Below the pieces are notes generated by a model. That model was not told where the DNA came from, made no database searches, and saw only the letters and a program-made list of their open reading frames with translations. From Ilumatobacter fluminis (GTDB lineage Bacteria; Actinomycetota; Acidimicrobiia; Acidimicrobiales; Ilumatobacteraceae), in NCBI RefSeq assembly GCF_004364865.1, contig NZ_SOAU01000001.1:2884001-2948000 (forward strand): 64,000 bases of DNA, read 5' to 3'. A program made the position numbers and the translations under genes. Shown piece after piece: positions 42,897 to 51,182 of this stretch. Each line of letters begins with the position of its first letter. Position 1 is the first letter of the stretch.

Positions 42897-45167
42897 ATGT
42901 TGCGGCGACGGGAGTTCTTGACGGGTGGACTGAGCTTGGCGGCGATCGCCGCCTGCAGCGGCACCGAGTCGAGCAGCTCGACGAGCACGAGCGCTGGCGC
43001 CACGACCGCGCCGTCGACCAGCACGACACCGACCACCACGCCGTCACCCGCCACCACCGCTCCGCTGGCGACCACGTCGACCCTGCCGTCGGCGCCTGCC
43101 TCACCGATCGCCCCGCCCGGAACACCGGGCCTCGTCGACGAGGCGTTCTTTCGCGCCCGGGTCGACAGCTACCTCGAGTACGCATCGGTCAGGACCAACC
43201 CGGGCAACCCGACCGGCATCGTCGTCCAACTCGCACAGGCCCGACGCGACCCGTCGTACTGGTGGGACATCGACGCCGTCACCGTCGAGGCGCTCCAACC
43301 GACCTGGACGAAGATCGACGAGTGGCGCGACACGCGTGACTTCGACTTCATGTACCTGAACTGGGTGTATGCCCTGGGCCGGGGTGACACCGACACGACC
43401 CGGATCGATCCCGGCGTCATCGACGCGATCGCGTTGCGCACGATCGCGAATCGCTACCGGTACGACGATCCGCTTCCCGACGACCGCATCGACCATCTCT
43501 GGTACTGGTCGGAGAACCACCGCCTGATCACGCTCGCGAACGAGTGCCTGGCCGGCGAGATGTTCCCCGACGAGACGTTCCCGGTGACCGGGATGACCGG
43601 CGCCGAGCACGCCGCCCGAGCCAAGCCGGACATCCTCGAGTGGATCAACGAACGTGGCCGGTTCGGCTTCTTCGAGTGGCACTCGAACGTCTACATGGCG
43701 AAGAACGTCACCCCGCTCCTGATGCTGTGCGAACTGTCGGACGACGACGACCTCGTCCGAGCGGCGGCGGTCGGCCTCGACGCCTGCCTGCTCGACATGG
43801 CGTCCCACTATCACCGAGGCGCCTACGTCGCCCCGCACGGACGCACCTACAAGAAGGACAAGATGACCGCCCGTGACGAAGACACCTTCGACCTGGCGAA
43901 GATGCTCTTCGACCGCACACCCGGCGGCTACGAGAGCACCACGAGCACGACCGCGACGTACTTCGGTGCTGCAACCCGCTACCGGCCGCCGGCACTCGTC
44001 CTCGACGTCGCGCACGACGACTCGACCACCGTCACGAGGGAGCGACACGGTGTCTGGGCCGACGCATCCGAACCGATCACCGACGACCCGGTCGCCCCGT
44101 TCGGATACGACTACGACGATCCCGCCAACCTCCCCTTCTGGTGGTCGCTCGGCGCCGTCGGCATGTGGCAGCTCGCCGAGGTCGGCACCGCGCAGGCCGA
44201 CGAGTTCCGCCTGTGGGAAGGCGACGCCTTCACCCAGGTGAAGCTCCTGAGCGATGCCCAGGGTGGCGACGTCGAGGCGATCAAGGCGTGGGAACAGGCC
44301 AACCCGCAGATCCTGAACCTCGGCTTCCTGGCCGAGGCCAACACCTACGCGTGGCGCAGCCCGCAGGTGTCGTTGGCCGCCGTGCTCGATCACCGCAAGG
44401 GCGAGCTGCGAGATCAGGGTCACGCCTGGCAGGCGACGATCGACCCCGACGCCCGCGTGTTCACGACCCATCCGATGACCGACCGCGCCGAGTCGAACGA
44501 CTGGAACGACGACGGCGACCCGGGCTACTGGACCGGTGAGGCGTCGATGCCGCGGTCGGCCCAGTTCGAACGCACCGCCGTGCACCTGTACCTGCCGGCG
44601 TACGACGAGACCACCGACGCCCTGCTCGGGGCGTTCTTCCCGTACCGGCCGTTCACCCACGCCTACTTCCCCACCGACCACTTCGACGAGGTCCGTGAGG
44701 TCGGCAACTGGGTCGTCGGCAGCAAGAGCGGCGGCTACGTCGCGCTCTGGTCGTGGCGACCGACCGCGTGGCGCGAGTACCCGGCCGGTGTCGCCACCAA
44801 CGGCATGACCGGCCCGTTCGACCTCGTCGCCGACGGCGGTCCGGACAATGCCTGGATCGTCGAGGTCGGCAACGAGGACGACGGGACGTTCGACGAGTTC
44901 GTCACCGCGGTCACGTCGACCGAGCCGCAGGTCGAGCGCACCGACACCGGCTTCGACGTGGCGTGGACCTCGCCGACCGCCGGCACGATCGAGTTCGGCT
45001 GGGATGCACCGTTCGTGGTCGACGGCACCGAACAGCCGATCAGCGAGTTCCCCCGACACGACTCGCCGTGGGGCACCGTCGAGCGACTCGAGACGAACCA
45101 GCGATACCAGACCACGACGTCCGGCCTGACCCTCGACTTCGAGTCGTTCGACCGGATCATCGCCTGA
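42897..45167 (+). CDS. Large Tat-exported lipoprotein, probable alpha/alpha-toroid carbohydrate-active protein
   Basis: 756 aa. Starts MLRRREFLTGGLSLAAIAAC: a twin-arginine motif followed by a lipobox ending at Cys20. Residues 22-80 are a Ser/Thr/Pro linker typical of wall-spanning tethers. The main domain is rich in aromatic helices, such as YWSENHRLITLANECLAGEM, WINERGRFGFFEWHSNVYMA and LLDMASHYHRGAYVAPHGRT, in the style of (alpha/alpha) toroid polysaccharide lyases or hydrolases, then a beta-rich C-terminal domain. I do not recognise the family and catalytic residues cannot be named; carbohydrate activity is inference. Start chosen for GGAG about 8 nt upstream. Confidence 0.7.
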   Translation: MLRRREFLTGGLSLAAIAACSGTESSSSTSTSAGATTAPSTSTTPTTTPSPATTAPLATTSTLPSAPASPIAPPGTPGLVDEAFFRARVDSYLEYASVRTNPGNPTGIVVQLAQARRDPSYWWDIDAVTVEALQPTWTKIDEWRDTRDFDFMYLNWVYALGRGDTDTTRIDPGVIDAIALRTIANRYRYDDPLPDDRIDHLWYWSENHRLITLANECLAGEMFPDETFPVTGMTGAEHAARAKPDILEWINERGRFGFFEWHSNVYMAKNVTPLLMLCELSDDDDLVRAAAVGLDACLLDMASHYHRGAYVAPHGRTYKKDKMTARDEDTFDLAKMLFDRTPGGYESTTSTTATYFGAATRYRPPALVLDVAHDDSTTVTRERHGVWADASEPITDDPVAPFGYDYDDPANLPFWWSLGAVGMWQLAEVGTAQADEFRLWEGDAFTQVKLLSDAQGGDVEAIKAWEQANPQILNLGFLAEANTYAWRSPQVSLAAVLDHRKGELRDQGHAWQATIDPDARVFTTHPMTDRAESNDWNDDGDPGYWTGEASMPRSAQFERTAVHLYLPAYDETTDALLGAFFPYRPFTHAYFPTDHFDEVREVGNWVVGSKSGGYVALWSWRPTAWREYPAGVATNGMTGPFDLVADGGPDNAWIVEVGNEDDGTFDEFVTAVTSTEPQVERTDTGFDVAWTSPTAGTIEFGWDAPFVVDGTEQPISEFPRHDSPWGTVERLETNQRYQTTTSGLTLDFESFDRIIA

Positions 45168-45336
45168 CACCCGAGCGGCGCGGGCGAGCGCCGAGCTCAT
45201 GTCTGCGCGGGTCGAGGGTCTCCGACTCGGGACACGAGGTGGCGATCGCTCCCGACCGACGTCCCCTTCCGTCATCACCGGACGATGGTTGCATCGGAGG
45301 TTGCGAATGTCATCAGTGTTTTGCGATGATGCACGC

Positions 45337-45693
45337 ATGACGACCACGACACCGGTGCAGATCGCGACCGCAGCGGAGCTGTTCCACGGGATGAGCGACC
45401 CGACCCGGCTGCGGATCCTGCTCGAACTCCTCGGCGGCGAACGCCGCGTGACCGATCTCGTCACCGCCGTCGGTTCATCGCAGTCGAACGTGTCGAACCA
45501 TCTGGCGTGTCTGCGTGGATGCGGACTGGTCACCGATCGCCCGGCCGAGCGCCGGCAGGTGTACTACTCGATCGCCCACCCGGAGCTGATCGATCTCCTC
45601 AGGGCATCCGAGCAGTTGCTCGCTCGCACCGGCCACGAGGTCCGGCTCTGCGACCACCCTTCGACCGGCGCCTGCGGAGACGGGTGTGGGTGA
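45337..45693 (+). CDS. cmtR: CmtR-type ArsR-family metal-sensing repressor
   Basis: 118 aa. The winged helix SDPTRLRILLELLGGERRVT and QSNVSNHLACLRGCGLVTDR is closely similar to mycobacterial CmtR, a Cd(II)/Pb(II) sensor. The two helix cysteines of its metal site are present (Cys58 and Cys62 in CLRGC) and a third lies at Cys105; in CmtR the ligands are Cys57, Cys61 and Cys102. The tail has two more cysteines. ATG at 45337 gives the family-typical length. It overlaps the ATPase start by 8 bp and should repress both until metal binds. A CATCA/TGATG half-dyad lies just upstream of the start. Confidence 0.87.
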   Translation: MTTTTPVQIATAAELFHGMSDPTRLRILLELLGGERRVTDLVTAVGSSQSNVSNHLACLRGCGLVTDRPAERRQVYYSIAHPELIDLLRASEQLLARTGHEVRLCDHPSTGACGDGCG

Positions 45694-47686
45694 CGCCTGC
45701 TGCGGCGGCGCGCAGGTCGCCGACGAACGAGCGAGCACCGACGACCGCAGTCGGTTCGCGCACTGGCAGTGGTGGGCTGCCGCGCTCGCCGCGGCGAGCT
45801 GGCTGATCGGGATCACCGCCGAACTCTCCGATCTGTCGATCTCGCGACCGCTGTTCGTCGTCACGATCGTCGCAGGCGGATCGACGTTCGTGCCCGGCGC
45901 CGTTCGGGCGGTCGTCGGCGGTCGCCTCGGCGTCGACGTACTGATGACCATCGCGCTCGTCGGCGCCCTGGCGCTCGACCAGTGGGGCGAGGCCGCCTCA
46001 CTCGCCTTCCTGTTCTCCATCTCCGAAGCGCTCGAGGCCTGGGCCGTCGCCCGATCCCGACAAGGCTTGCGTGCCGTCCTCGCACTCGTTCCCGAGACGA
46101 CTCGAGTTCGGTTGGGTGACGGCACCGTCGAACGCGCGACTTCCGAGATCACCGCCGGTGATCGCATCGTCCTGTGGGCCGGCGATCGGCTGCCCACCGA
46201 CGGCGTCGTCGTCGCCGGCACCTCCAGCGTCGACGTGTCGGCCGTGACCGGCGAGTCGATGCCGGTCGACGTGTCGACCGGGAGCACCGTGCTCGCCGGC
46301 AGCATCAACGGGGGCGGCGTGCTCGAGGTCGAGGCGTCGGCACCGGCGTCCGACAGCACCTTGTCGCGCATCGTCCGAGCCGTCGAGGAGGCACACGACC
46401 GCAAGGGCAGCGCACAGCGGCTGGCCGACCGGATCGCCCGCCCGCTCGTGCCGGGCATCCTCGTCCTCTCCGCTGCCATTGCGGTGGTCGGCTCACTGTT
46501 CGGCGATCCGACCCTCTGGATCGAGCGAGCGCTCGTCGTGCTCGTCGCTGCATCACCCTGTGCCTTCGCCATCTCCGTACCGGTCACCGTGTTCGCCGCG
46601 ATCGGCGCCGCCAGCCGGGTCGGCTTGGTGATCAAGGGCGGCGCTGCGCTCGAAGCACTCGGCACCGTCCGCACGGTCGCCCTCGACAAGACCGGCACGC
46701 TCACGCGGAACCGTCCGGCCGTGGTCGATGTCGCCACGGCGACCGGCGCCGACCGCGACCGGTCGCTGGCGCTCGCCGCAGCCGTCGAAGCGTCGAGCGA
46801 TCATCCGCTCGCTGCTGCGATCGTCGGCGCCGCTCCGGCCTCCCTACCCACCGCCGTCGACGTGACGACCTTTCCCGGACACGGCATCGTCGGCACGGTC
46901 GACGACGTCGCCGTCCGGGTCGGGAAGCCGGGATTCATCGGTGAGGGAGCGTTGGGGAGCGACATCGACCACTTCCGACGCAATGGGGCGACCGTGGTCG
47001 TCGTCGAGATCGACGGACACGTCGAGGCCGCGATCGCGATCGCCGACGAGGTCCGCCCCGAAGCGGCCGAGGTCGTCGCCGGCCTGCATCGTCGCGGGCT
47101 GGGCGTGACGATGCTCACCGGCGACAACGCGGTCACGGCAGCCGCACTCGCCGGCCAGGTCGGCATCGACGACGTCCGCGCCGAACTCCTGCCCGACGAC
47201 AAGGTCGGTGCGGTCGGCGAGCTGTCCAGCGACGGCGCCGTCGCGATGGTGGGAGACGGCATCAACGACGCCCCGGCGCTGGCGACCGCCGACATCGGCA
47301 TCGCGATGGGCGCCGCCGGCACCGACGTGGCCATCGAAGCGGCCGACATCGCCATCATGGGAGATCGACTCGATCACCTCCCCGAGGTGATCGACCACGC
47401 CGTCCGGACGCGGCGCCTGATGATCCAGAACCTCGTGATGTCCGGCCTGATCATCGCCGTCCTCGTTCCGGTCGCCGGGTTCGGACTGCTCGGCCTCGGT
47501 GCGGTCGTCGCGATCCACGAGGTCGCCGAGATCGTCGTCATCGCCAACGGACTCCGCGCCCGGCGCCTCCAGCGGTCCGACACCTCGAGGCACCACTCCC
47601 CCACGCCTCGCCACGACCACGAACGACCGCACGACGTCGGCAACGGACACGCCCACGCCTGCACGCCGGCCTGCGCTCACGCCTGA
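45686..47686 (+). CDS. ctpG: P1B-type heavy-metal-exporting ATPase, CtpG-like
   Basis: 666 aa. STFVPGAVRAVVGGRLGVDV, VTGESMPV, the phosphorylation site DKTGTLT (Asp334), LTGDN and GDGINDAPAL are standard. The ion-site motif in the sixth membrane segment is SPC (Ser290-Pro-Cys292) rather than CPC. The next-to-last helix carries AIHEVAEIVVIANGLRARR. The N terminus has a CC pair (GDACCGG) instead of a heavy-metal-associated domain, as in mycobacterial CtpG, and the C terminus has a His/Cys-rich tail (HHSPTPRHDHERPHDVGNGH). With CmtR this forms a cadmium/lead-type efflux unit. GTG start; overlaps cmtR by 8 bp. Confidence 0.88.
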   Translation: MGDACCGGAQVADERASTDDRSRFAHWQWWAAALAAASWLIGITAELSDLSISRPLFVVTIVAGGSTFVPGAVRAVVGGRLGVDVLMTIALVGALALDQWGEAASLAFLFSISEALEAWAVARSRQGLRAVLALVPETTRVRLGDGTVERATSEITAGDRIVLWAGDRLPTDGVVVAGTSSVDVSAVTGESMPVDVSTGSTVLAGSINGGGVLEVEASAPASDSTLSRIVRAVEEAHDRKGSAQRLADRIARPLVPGILVLSAAIAVVGSLFGDPTLWIERALVVLVAASPCAFAISVPVTVFAAIGAASRVGLVIKGGAALEALGTVRTVALDKTGTLTRNRPAVVDVATATGADRDRSLALAAAVEASSDHPLAAAIVGAAPASLPTAVDVTTFPGHGIVGTVDDVAVRVGKPGFIGEGALGSDIDHFRRNGATVVVVEIDGHVEAAIAIADEVRPEAAEVVAGLHRRGLGVTMLTGDNAVTAAALAGQVGIDDVRAELLPDDKVGAVGELSSDGAVAMVGDGINDAPALATADIGIAMGAAGTDVAIEAADIAIMGDRLDHLPEVIDHAVRTRRLMIQNLVMSGLIIAVLVPVAGFGLLGLGAVVAIHEVAEIVVIANGLRARRLQRSDTSRHHSPTPRHDHERPHDVGNGHAHACTPACAHA

Positions 47687-47704
47687 GCACAGGTGCAGGA
47701 GACG

Positions 47705-48010
47705 TCAGCGCGAGAGTTCGTCGACCTCCGGGTCGTACTCGGGCGATGATGCGTGCACGGCACGGAACAACAGGTGCACGGCGACCGGCAGCGTGAGGAT
47801 CAGGGCGGCGGCGGCGAGCACGAGCCGCAGCGCTCCCGACCACCCGACATCGGCGGCAGCACCGACGGCGACGATCACGAATGCGACCGGGCTCGCCTTG
47901 CCGGCGGCGTGGACACGGGCGTACGGGCTGTCGAACCGCATCAGCCCGACCGCGGCGACGAGCACGACCAGCGCGCCGAGCAGTGCAGCGACCGTTGCGA
48001 GCGGGTTCAC
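47705..48010 (-). CDS. mrpG: Na+/H+ antiporter subunit G
   Basis: 101 aa, three hydrophobic segments: LATVAALLGALVVLVAAVGL, SPVAFVIVAVGAAADVGWSG and LVLAAAALILTLPVAVHLLF. MRFDSPYARVHAAGKASPVAF is the signature of the MnhG/PhaG subunit. Start is GTG at 48010 inside the mrpF stop (GTGA overlap). It is the last gene of the mrpABCDEFG operon and belongs to the membrane complex that exchanges Na+ for protons. Confidence 0.92.
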   Translation of the reverse strand: MNPLATVAALLGALVVLVAAVGLMRFDSPYARVHAAGKASPVAFVIVAVGAAADVGWSGALRLVLAAAALILTLPVAVHLLFRAVHASSPEYDPEVDELSR

Positions 48011-48273
48011 GGCCGGGCCCCTCTCGCCTCACGCTCGATGTAACGAGTGAGCGCAACGGTCGCGGTGAAGCCGATGATCGCGATGACGACGAGCAGGTTC
48101 AGCCATGTGTCTACGCCACGATTCGCGGCATCGACCGCGATCGCCATCATCAGGCTGACCAGCAGCACGTCGAGGGCGATGATGCGGTCGGCCAAGGTGG
48201 GCCCCACGACCATGCGGGCGATCGCCAGGACGGCGGACAACCCCAGGATCGAATAGACGACGGTGACGATCAC
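48007..48273 (-). CDS. mrpF: Na+/H+ antiporter subunit F
   Basis: 88 aa, three hydrophobic segments. VLAIARMVVGPTLADRIIALDVL is the family signature (R-x-x-x-G-P-x-x-x-D-R-I-x-A-x-D), then LMMAIAVDAANRGVDTWLNL and VIAIIGFTATVALTRYIER. Start GTG overlaps the mrpE stop; its own stop overlaps mrpG. Confidence 0.92.
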   Translation of the reverse strand: MIVTVVYSILGLSAVLAIARMVVGPTLADRIIALDVLLVSLMMAIAVDAANRGVDTWLNLLVVIAIIGFTATVALTRYIEREARGARP

Positions 48274-48848
48274 GACGAGACCTCGATTCGCTCGGCTTCT
48301 GGGGTGGGCAAGGCGGCGCAGGCCAGCTCGGCGAGCCTGCGGGTGTGCGCCTCGACGTCGGCCCGTCGTTCGACGTCGAGCACGTGGAGGTAGAGCACCG
48401 ATCCGTCGGCCTCGGCCGCGACCACCGCGGTGCCGGGCGTGACGGTGATCGCGACGAACAGCAACAGGAGGTGGTGTTTCGCCGGTGCCGAGATCGGCAC
48501 GGCGATGATGCCTTCGCGTGGACGATCACCGGGTGCGACGACGGCGCGCGCGACGACCAGGGTCGACACGACCATGTCGACGGCGACCACGGCGACGAGC
48601 CGGAGCATCGGCACGCCCCGGACGCCACCTCGTCCGCTCCCGCCGACGCCGATCGTCAGCGCGACCAGGCCGACGACGATGCCGGACAGGACGTTCGCCC
48701 AGCTCACGGATCCCCACAGGGCGCACCACGCCGCCACGAGGGCAGCAAGGGTCACGAGCCGGCGCACCGTCAGCAGGTCGCTCCAGGACATGCCGTTGCG
48801 GGTCATGCGGTTGCGTGACATGCGGTTGCGGGTCGGGGGCTGCTTCAT
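48270..48848 (-). CDS. mrpE: Na+/H+ antiporter subunit E, with repetitive N terminus
   Basis: 192 aa. Membrane segments LVTLAALVAAWCALWGSVSW and LSGIVVGLVALTIGV, then MLRLVAVVAVDMVVSTLVVA and VPISAPAKHHLLLLFVAITV with TPGTAVV, the typical MnhE core. The N-terminal 20 residues (RNRMSRNRMTRNGMSW) are encoded by three 15-bp tandem repeats and contain extra methionines, so translation could begin at several points. The start at 48848 overlaps the mrpD stop (ATGA). Confidence 0.9.
   Translation of the reverse strand: MKQPPTRNRMSRNRMTRNGMSWSDLLTVRRLVTLAALVAAWCALWGSVSWANVLSGIVVGLVALTIGVGGSGRGGVRGVPMLRLVAVVAVDMVVSTLVVARAVVAPGDRPREGIIAVPISAPAKHHLLLLFVAITVTPGTAVVAAEADGSVLYLHVLDVERRADVEAHTRRLAELACAALPTPEAERIEVSS
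48790..48834 (-). repeat. Three 15-bp tandem repeats at the start of mrpE
   Basis: Units ATGCCGTTGCGGGTC, ATGCGGTTGCGTGAC and ATGCGGTTGCGGGTC (plus strand, 48790-48834). Since the unit is a multiple of three, changes in copy number would keep the frame. Confidence 0.85.
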
Positions 48849-50326
48849 CCGGACATCACCTCCGTCACGTACGGCTCCTTGTCGAGCAGCTCGGTCGCTG
48901 CTCGTTCGCTCATCTCCCACAGCGGTCCGGAGAGGACGGCGACCGCGAGGGTCACGCCGACGGCCGTCGCTGCGGCCGTCGTCATCGTGCGCCACGACGT
49001 GGCGGGCACGAGGCGCCGCTCACCGTCGTCGGGAGCGCCCCAGAACACGCCGATCCAGATCTTCACCATCGACAAGAGCGTCAGCAGGCTGCCGACGAGG
49101 GCGACGACCACGATCGCGATGGCGACGTCGTCGATGCCGGCGTCGACCAGCGCCAGCTTGGCCACGAAACCGGAGAACGGCGGCAGACCGGCGAGGCTGA
49201 GCGCAGGCAGTGCGAACAGCACTGCAACACCCGGCCGACTGGCGATCATGCCGCTGACCCGGTCGAGCGCCGAGGTCCCGCGGTCGACCTCGATCAGACC
49301 ACCGACGAGGAACAGCACCGTCTTGACCGGGATCTGGTGGACGAGGAACAGCACGGCCCCGGCGACACCGGCCACGGTGAACAGGCCGAGACCCATCAGC
49401 ATGTAGCCGATCTGGCTGACGATGTGGAACGACAAGATCCGCTTCACGTCGTCCTGTGCCAGCGCACCGGCCACGCCGACGATCATCGTCAGGCCGGCGA
49501 TCACGAGGATGAGTGGCCCGAGGGCGTCCATGTCGGTCAGCGTGTGGAACCGGATCATGACGTACACGCCGATCTTGGTGAGCAGACCGGCGAACACCGC
49601 CGTGATCGTGGTCGGCGCCGTCGGGTAGCTGTCGGGCAGCCACGAGAACAGCGGGAACATCGCCGCCTTCGTGCCGAACACGACCAGGAACCACAGCCCG
49701 ATGCCGAGGCGGACACCGTCGCTCAGGTCGGGGACCCGCTCGGCGAGCAGTGCCATGTTGACGGTGCCGGTCGCGGCGTAGACGATGGCGACGCCGATGA
49801 GGAACAGGGTCGAGGCGAACAGGTTCATCACCACGTAGGTCATGCCGGCCCGCACCTGGCCGGCGCGTCCCTGGTGGGTCAGCAGGACGTAGCTCGCCAC
49901 GAGCATCAGTTCGAAGCCGACGAACAGGGTGAACAGGTCACCGGTGAGGATCGACAAGGACACGCCGCCGGTCAGCACGAGCAGCATCGGACCGACGACG
50001 GTCGGGTCGGCGCCCATGGCCGACCGCCGCTGTCCGATGGCGAACACCTCGACGATCGTGATGGTGAGCACCGCAGCGAGCAGCACGAGCACGGCGAACG
50101 CGTCGGCGACGAGGACGATGCCGAGTTCGGGGTCCCAGCCGCCGACCCGTAGCACGACCGTGCCCTCGGCGCGCACGTGCACGAGCAACGTCGTCGCGAT
50201 GCCGGTCAGGCCGACCAGCGAGCCGAGCGTGACGACGTCGCGCCAGCGGGCGGCGGTGCGGAGCAGGAGCGCGAGCATCGCCGCCACGAGCGGGATGCCG
50301 ACGGCCAGGCCGACGAGGGTGGTCAT
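48845..50326 (-). CDS. mrpD: Na+/H+ antiporter subunit D
   Basis: 493 aa, about 14 hydrophobic segments, homologous to NuoN/NuoM. ALAQDDVKRILSFHIVSQIG and YMLMGLG are the conserved antiporter core with the helix-8 lysine/histidine region, preceded by KAAMFPLFSWLPDSYPTAPT. This subunit, with MrpA, is thought to carry proton translocation. Start overlaps the mrpC stop (ATGA), stop overlaps mrpE. Confidence 0.95.
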   Translation of the reverse strand: MTTLVGLAVGIPLVAAMLALLLRTAARWRDVVTLGSLVGLTGIATTLLVHVRAEGTVVLRVGGWDPELGIVLVADAFAVLVLLAAVLTITIVEVFAIGQRRSAMGADPTVVGPMLLVLTGGVSLSILTGDLFTLFVGFELMLVASYVLLTHQGRAGQVRAGMTYVVMNLFASTLFLIGVAIVYAATGTVNMALLAERVPDLSDGVRLGIGLWFLVVFGTKAAMFPLFSWLPDSYPTAPTTITAVFAGLLTKIGVYVMIRFHTLTDMDALGPLILVIAGLTMIVGVAGALAQDDVKRILSFHIVSQIGYMLMGLGLFTVAGVAGAVLFLVHQIPVKTVLFLVGGLIEVDRGTSALDRVSGMIASRPGVAVLFALPALSLAGLPPFSGFVAKLALVDAGIDDVAIAIVVVALVGSLLTLLSMVKIWIGVFWGAPDDGERRLVPATSWRTMTTAAATAVGVTLAVAVLSGPLWEMSERAATELLDKEPYVTEVMSG

Positions 50327-50757
50327 GTCGAGCTCCTGTTCTCGATCGTCGCGTCCCGGGCACCGGGGGCGACGGCGTACCCGATCAGGTGGTCACCGTC
50401 GGCGTCGATCGCCGGCGCCGCTATCCGGCGGTCCTCGATGTCGTCCTCGACCAGGTCGTCGCCGGTCAACTGCTGCTGGCGCCGTGCCAGTGCGAGCAGG
50501 AACAGCGTCAGGCCGAACGAGATCACGATCGCCGTCAGCGCCAACGCCTGCGGGACCGGGTTCGACATCTCGTCGGCGGTCGAGCGATCGGCGAGCGGTG
50601 GGGCCCCGTCCTCACCGCCGGCAGCGACGAGGGCGAGCACGGCCGCATGGCCGAACAACGCGAACCCGAGCACGATGCGGCTGAGCAGCCGAGACGTGAC
50701 GAGGTAGGTCCCGATCGCCGCCAAACCGGCGATCACGACGATCAACGTGGCGCTCAT
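50323..50757 (-). CDS. mrpC: Na+/H+ antiporter subunit C
   Basis: 144 aa, NuoK-like with three membrane segments: LIVVIAGLAAIGTYLVTSRL, IVLGFALFGHAAVLALVAAG and PVPQALALTAIVISFGLTLF. DPLPQALVLTAIVI-type motif (here NPVPQALALTAIVIS) is the MrpC signature. The tail of about 35 residues is charged and longer than in Bacillus MrpC. Overlaps mrpB and mrpD by ATGA on both ends. Confidence 0.93.
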   Translation of the reverse strand: MSATLIVVIAGLAAIGTYLVTSRLLSRIVLGFALFGHAAVLALVAAGGEDGAPPLADRSTADEMSNPVPQALALTAIVISFGLTLFLLALARRQQQLTGDDLVEDDIEDRRIAAPAIDADGDHLIGYAVAPGARDATIENRSST

Positions 50758-51182
50758 GAGCGATCCTCTCCGGCGAGTTCGTCGCCACCGAGTGCGAGCA
50801 GGACGGCGACGACCAGGCCGACGACGATGAAGGTGACGCCGAGGTCGAAGATCAGCGCCGTGCCGCTCTTGACCGTGCCGAGCACGGGAAGGTCGGCGTC
50901 GACGACGACCTGATCGAGCAGGGCGTCACCGAACAACAGCGGGGCGATCGCGACCACCCCGGCGAGCACGCCGCCGATCCCCATGAGAACCACGGGGCGA
51001 CGCGGTGCCGACAGTCCGACGACGATGCGCAGCGCGGCGACGGCTCCCAGGACCAACCCGGCGCCGAAGCCGCCGCCCGGCTGGTTGTGCCCGGCGAAGA
51101 ACAGGTAGGCGGCGACGACGACGGCGAGCGGGCTGGCGAGCTCGATCCCCGTGCGGACGACGATGGAACGTTCGGCGATCAT
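50754..51182 (-). CDS. mrpB: Na+/H+ antiporter subunit B
   Basis: 142 aa, four hydrophobic segments. GHNQPGGGFGAGLVLGAVAA is the MnhB-domain signature, followed by LPVLGTVKSGTALIFDLGVT and FIVVGLVVAVLLAL. Start overlaps the mrpA stop and stop overlaps mrpC, so all seven subunits are coupled. Confidence 0.93.
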   Translation of the reverse strand: MIAERSIVVRTGIELASPLAVVVAAYLFFAGHNQPGGGFGAGLVLGAVAALRIVVGLSAPRRPVVLMGIGGVLAGVVAIAPLLFGDALLDQVVVDADLPVLGTVKSGTALIFDLGVTFIVVGLVVAVLLALGGDELAGEDRS

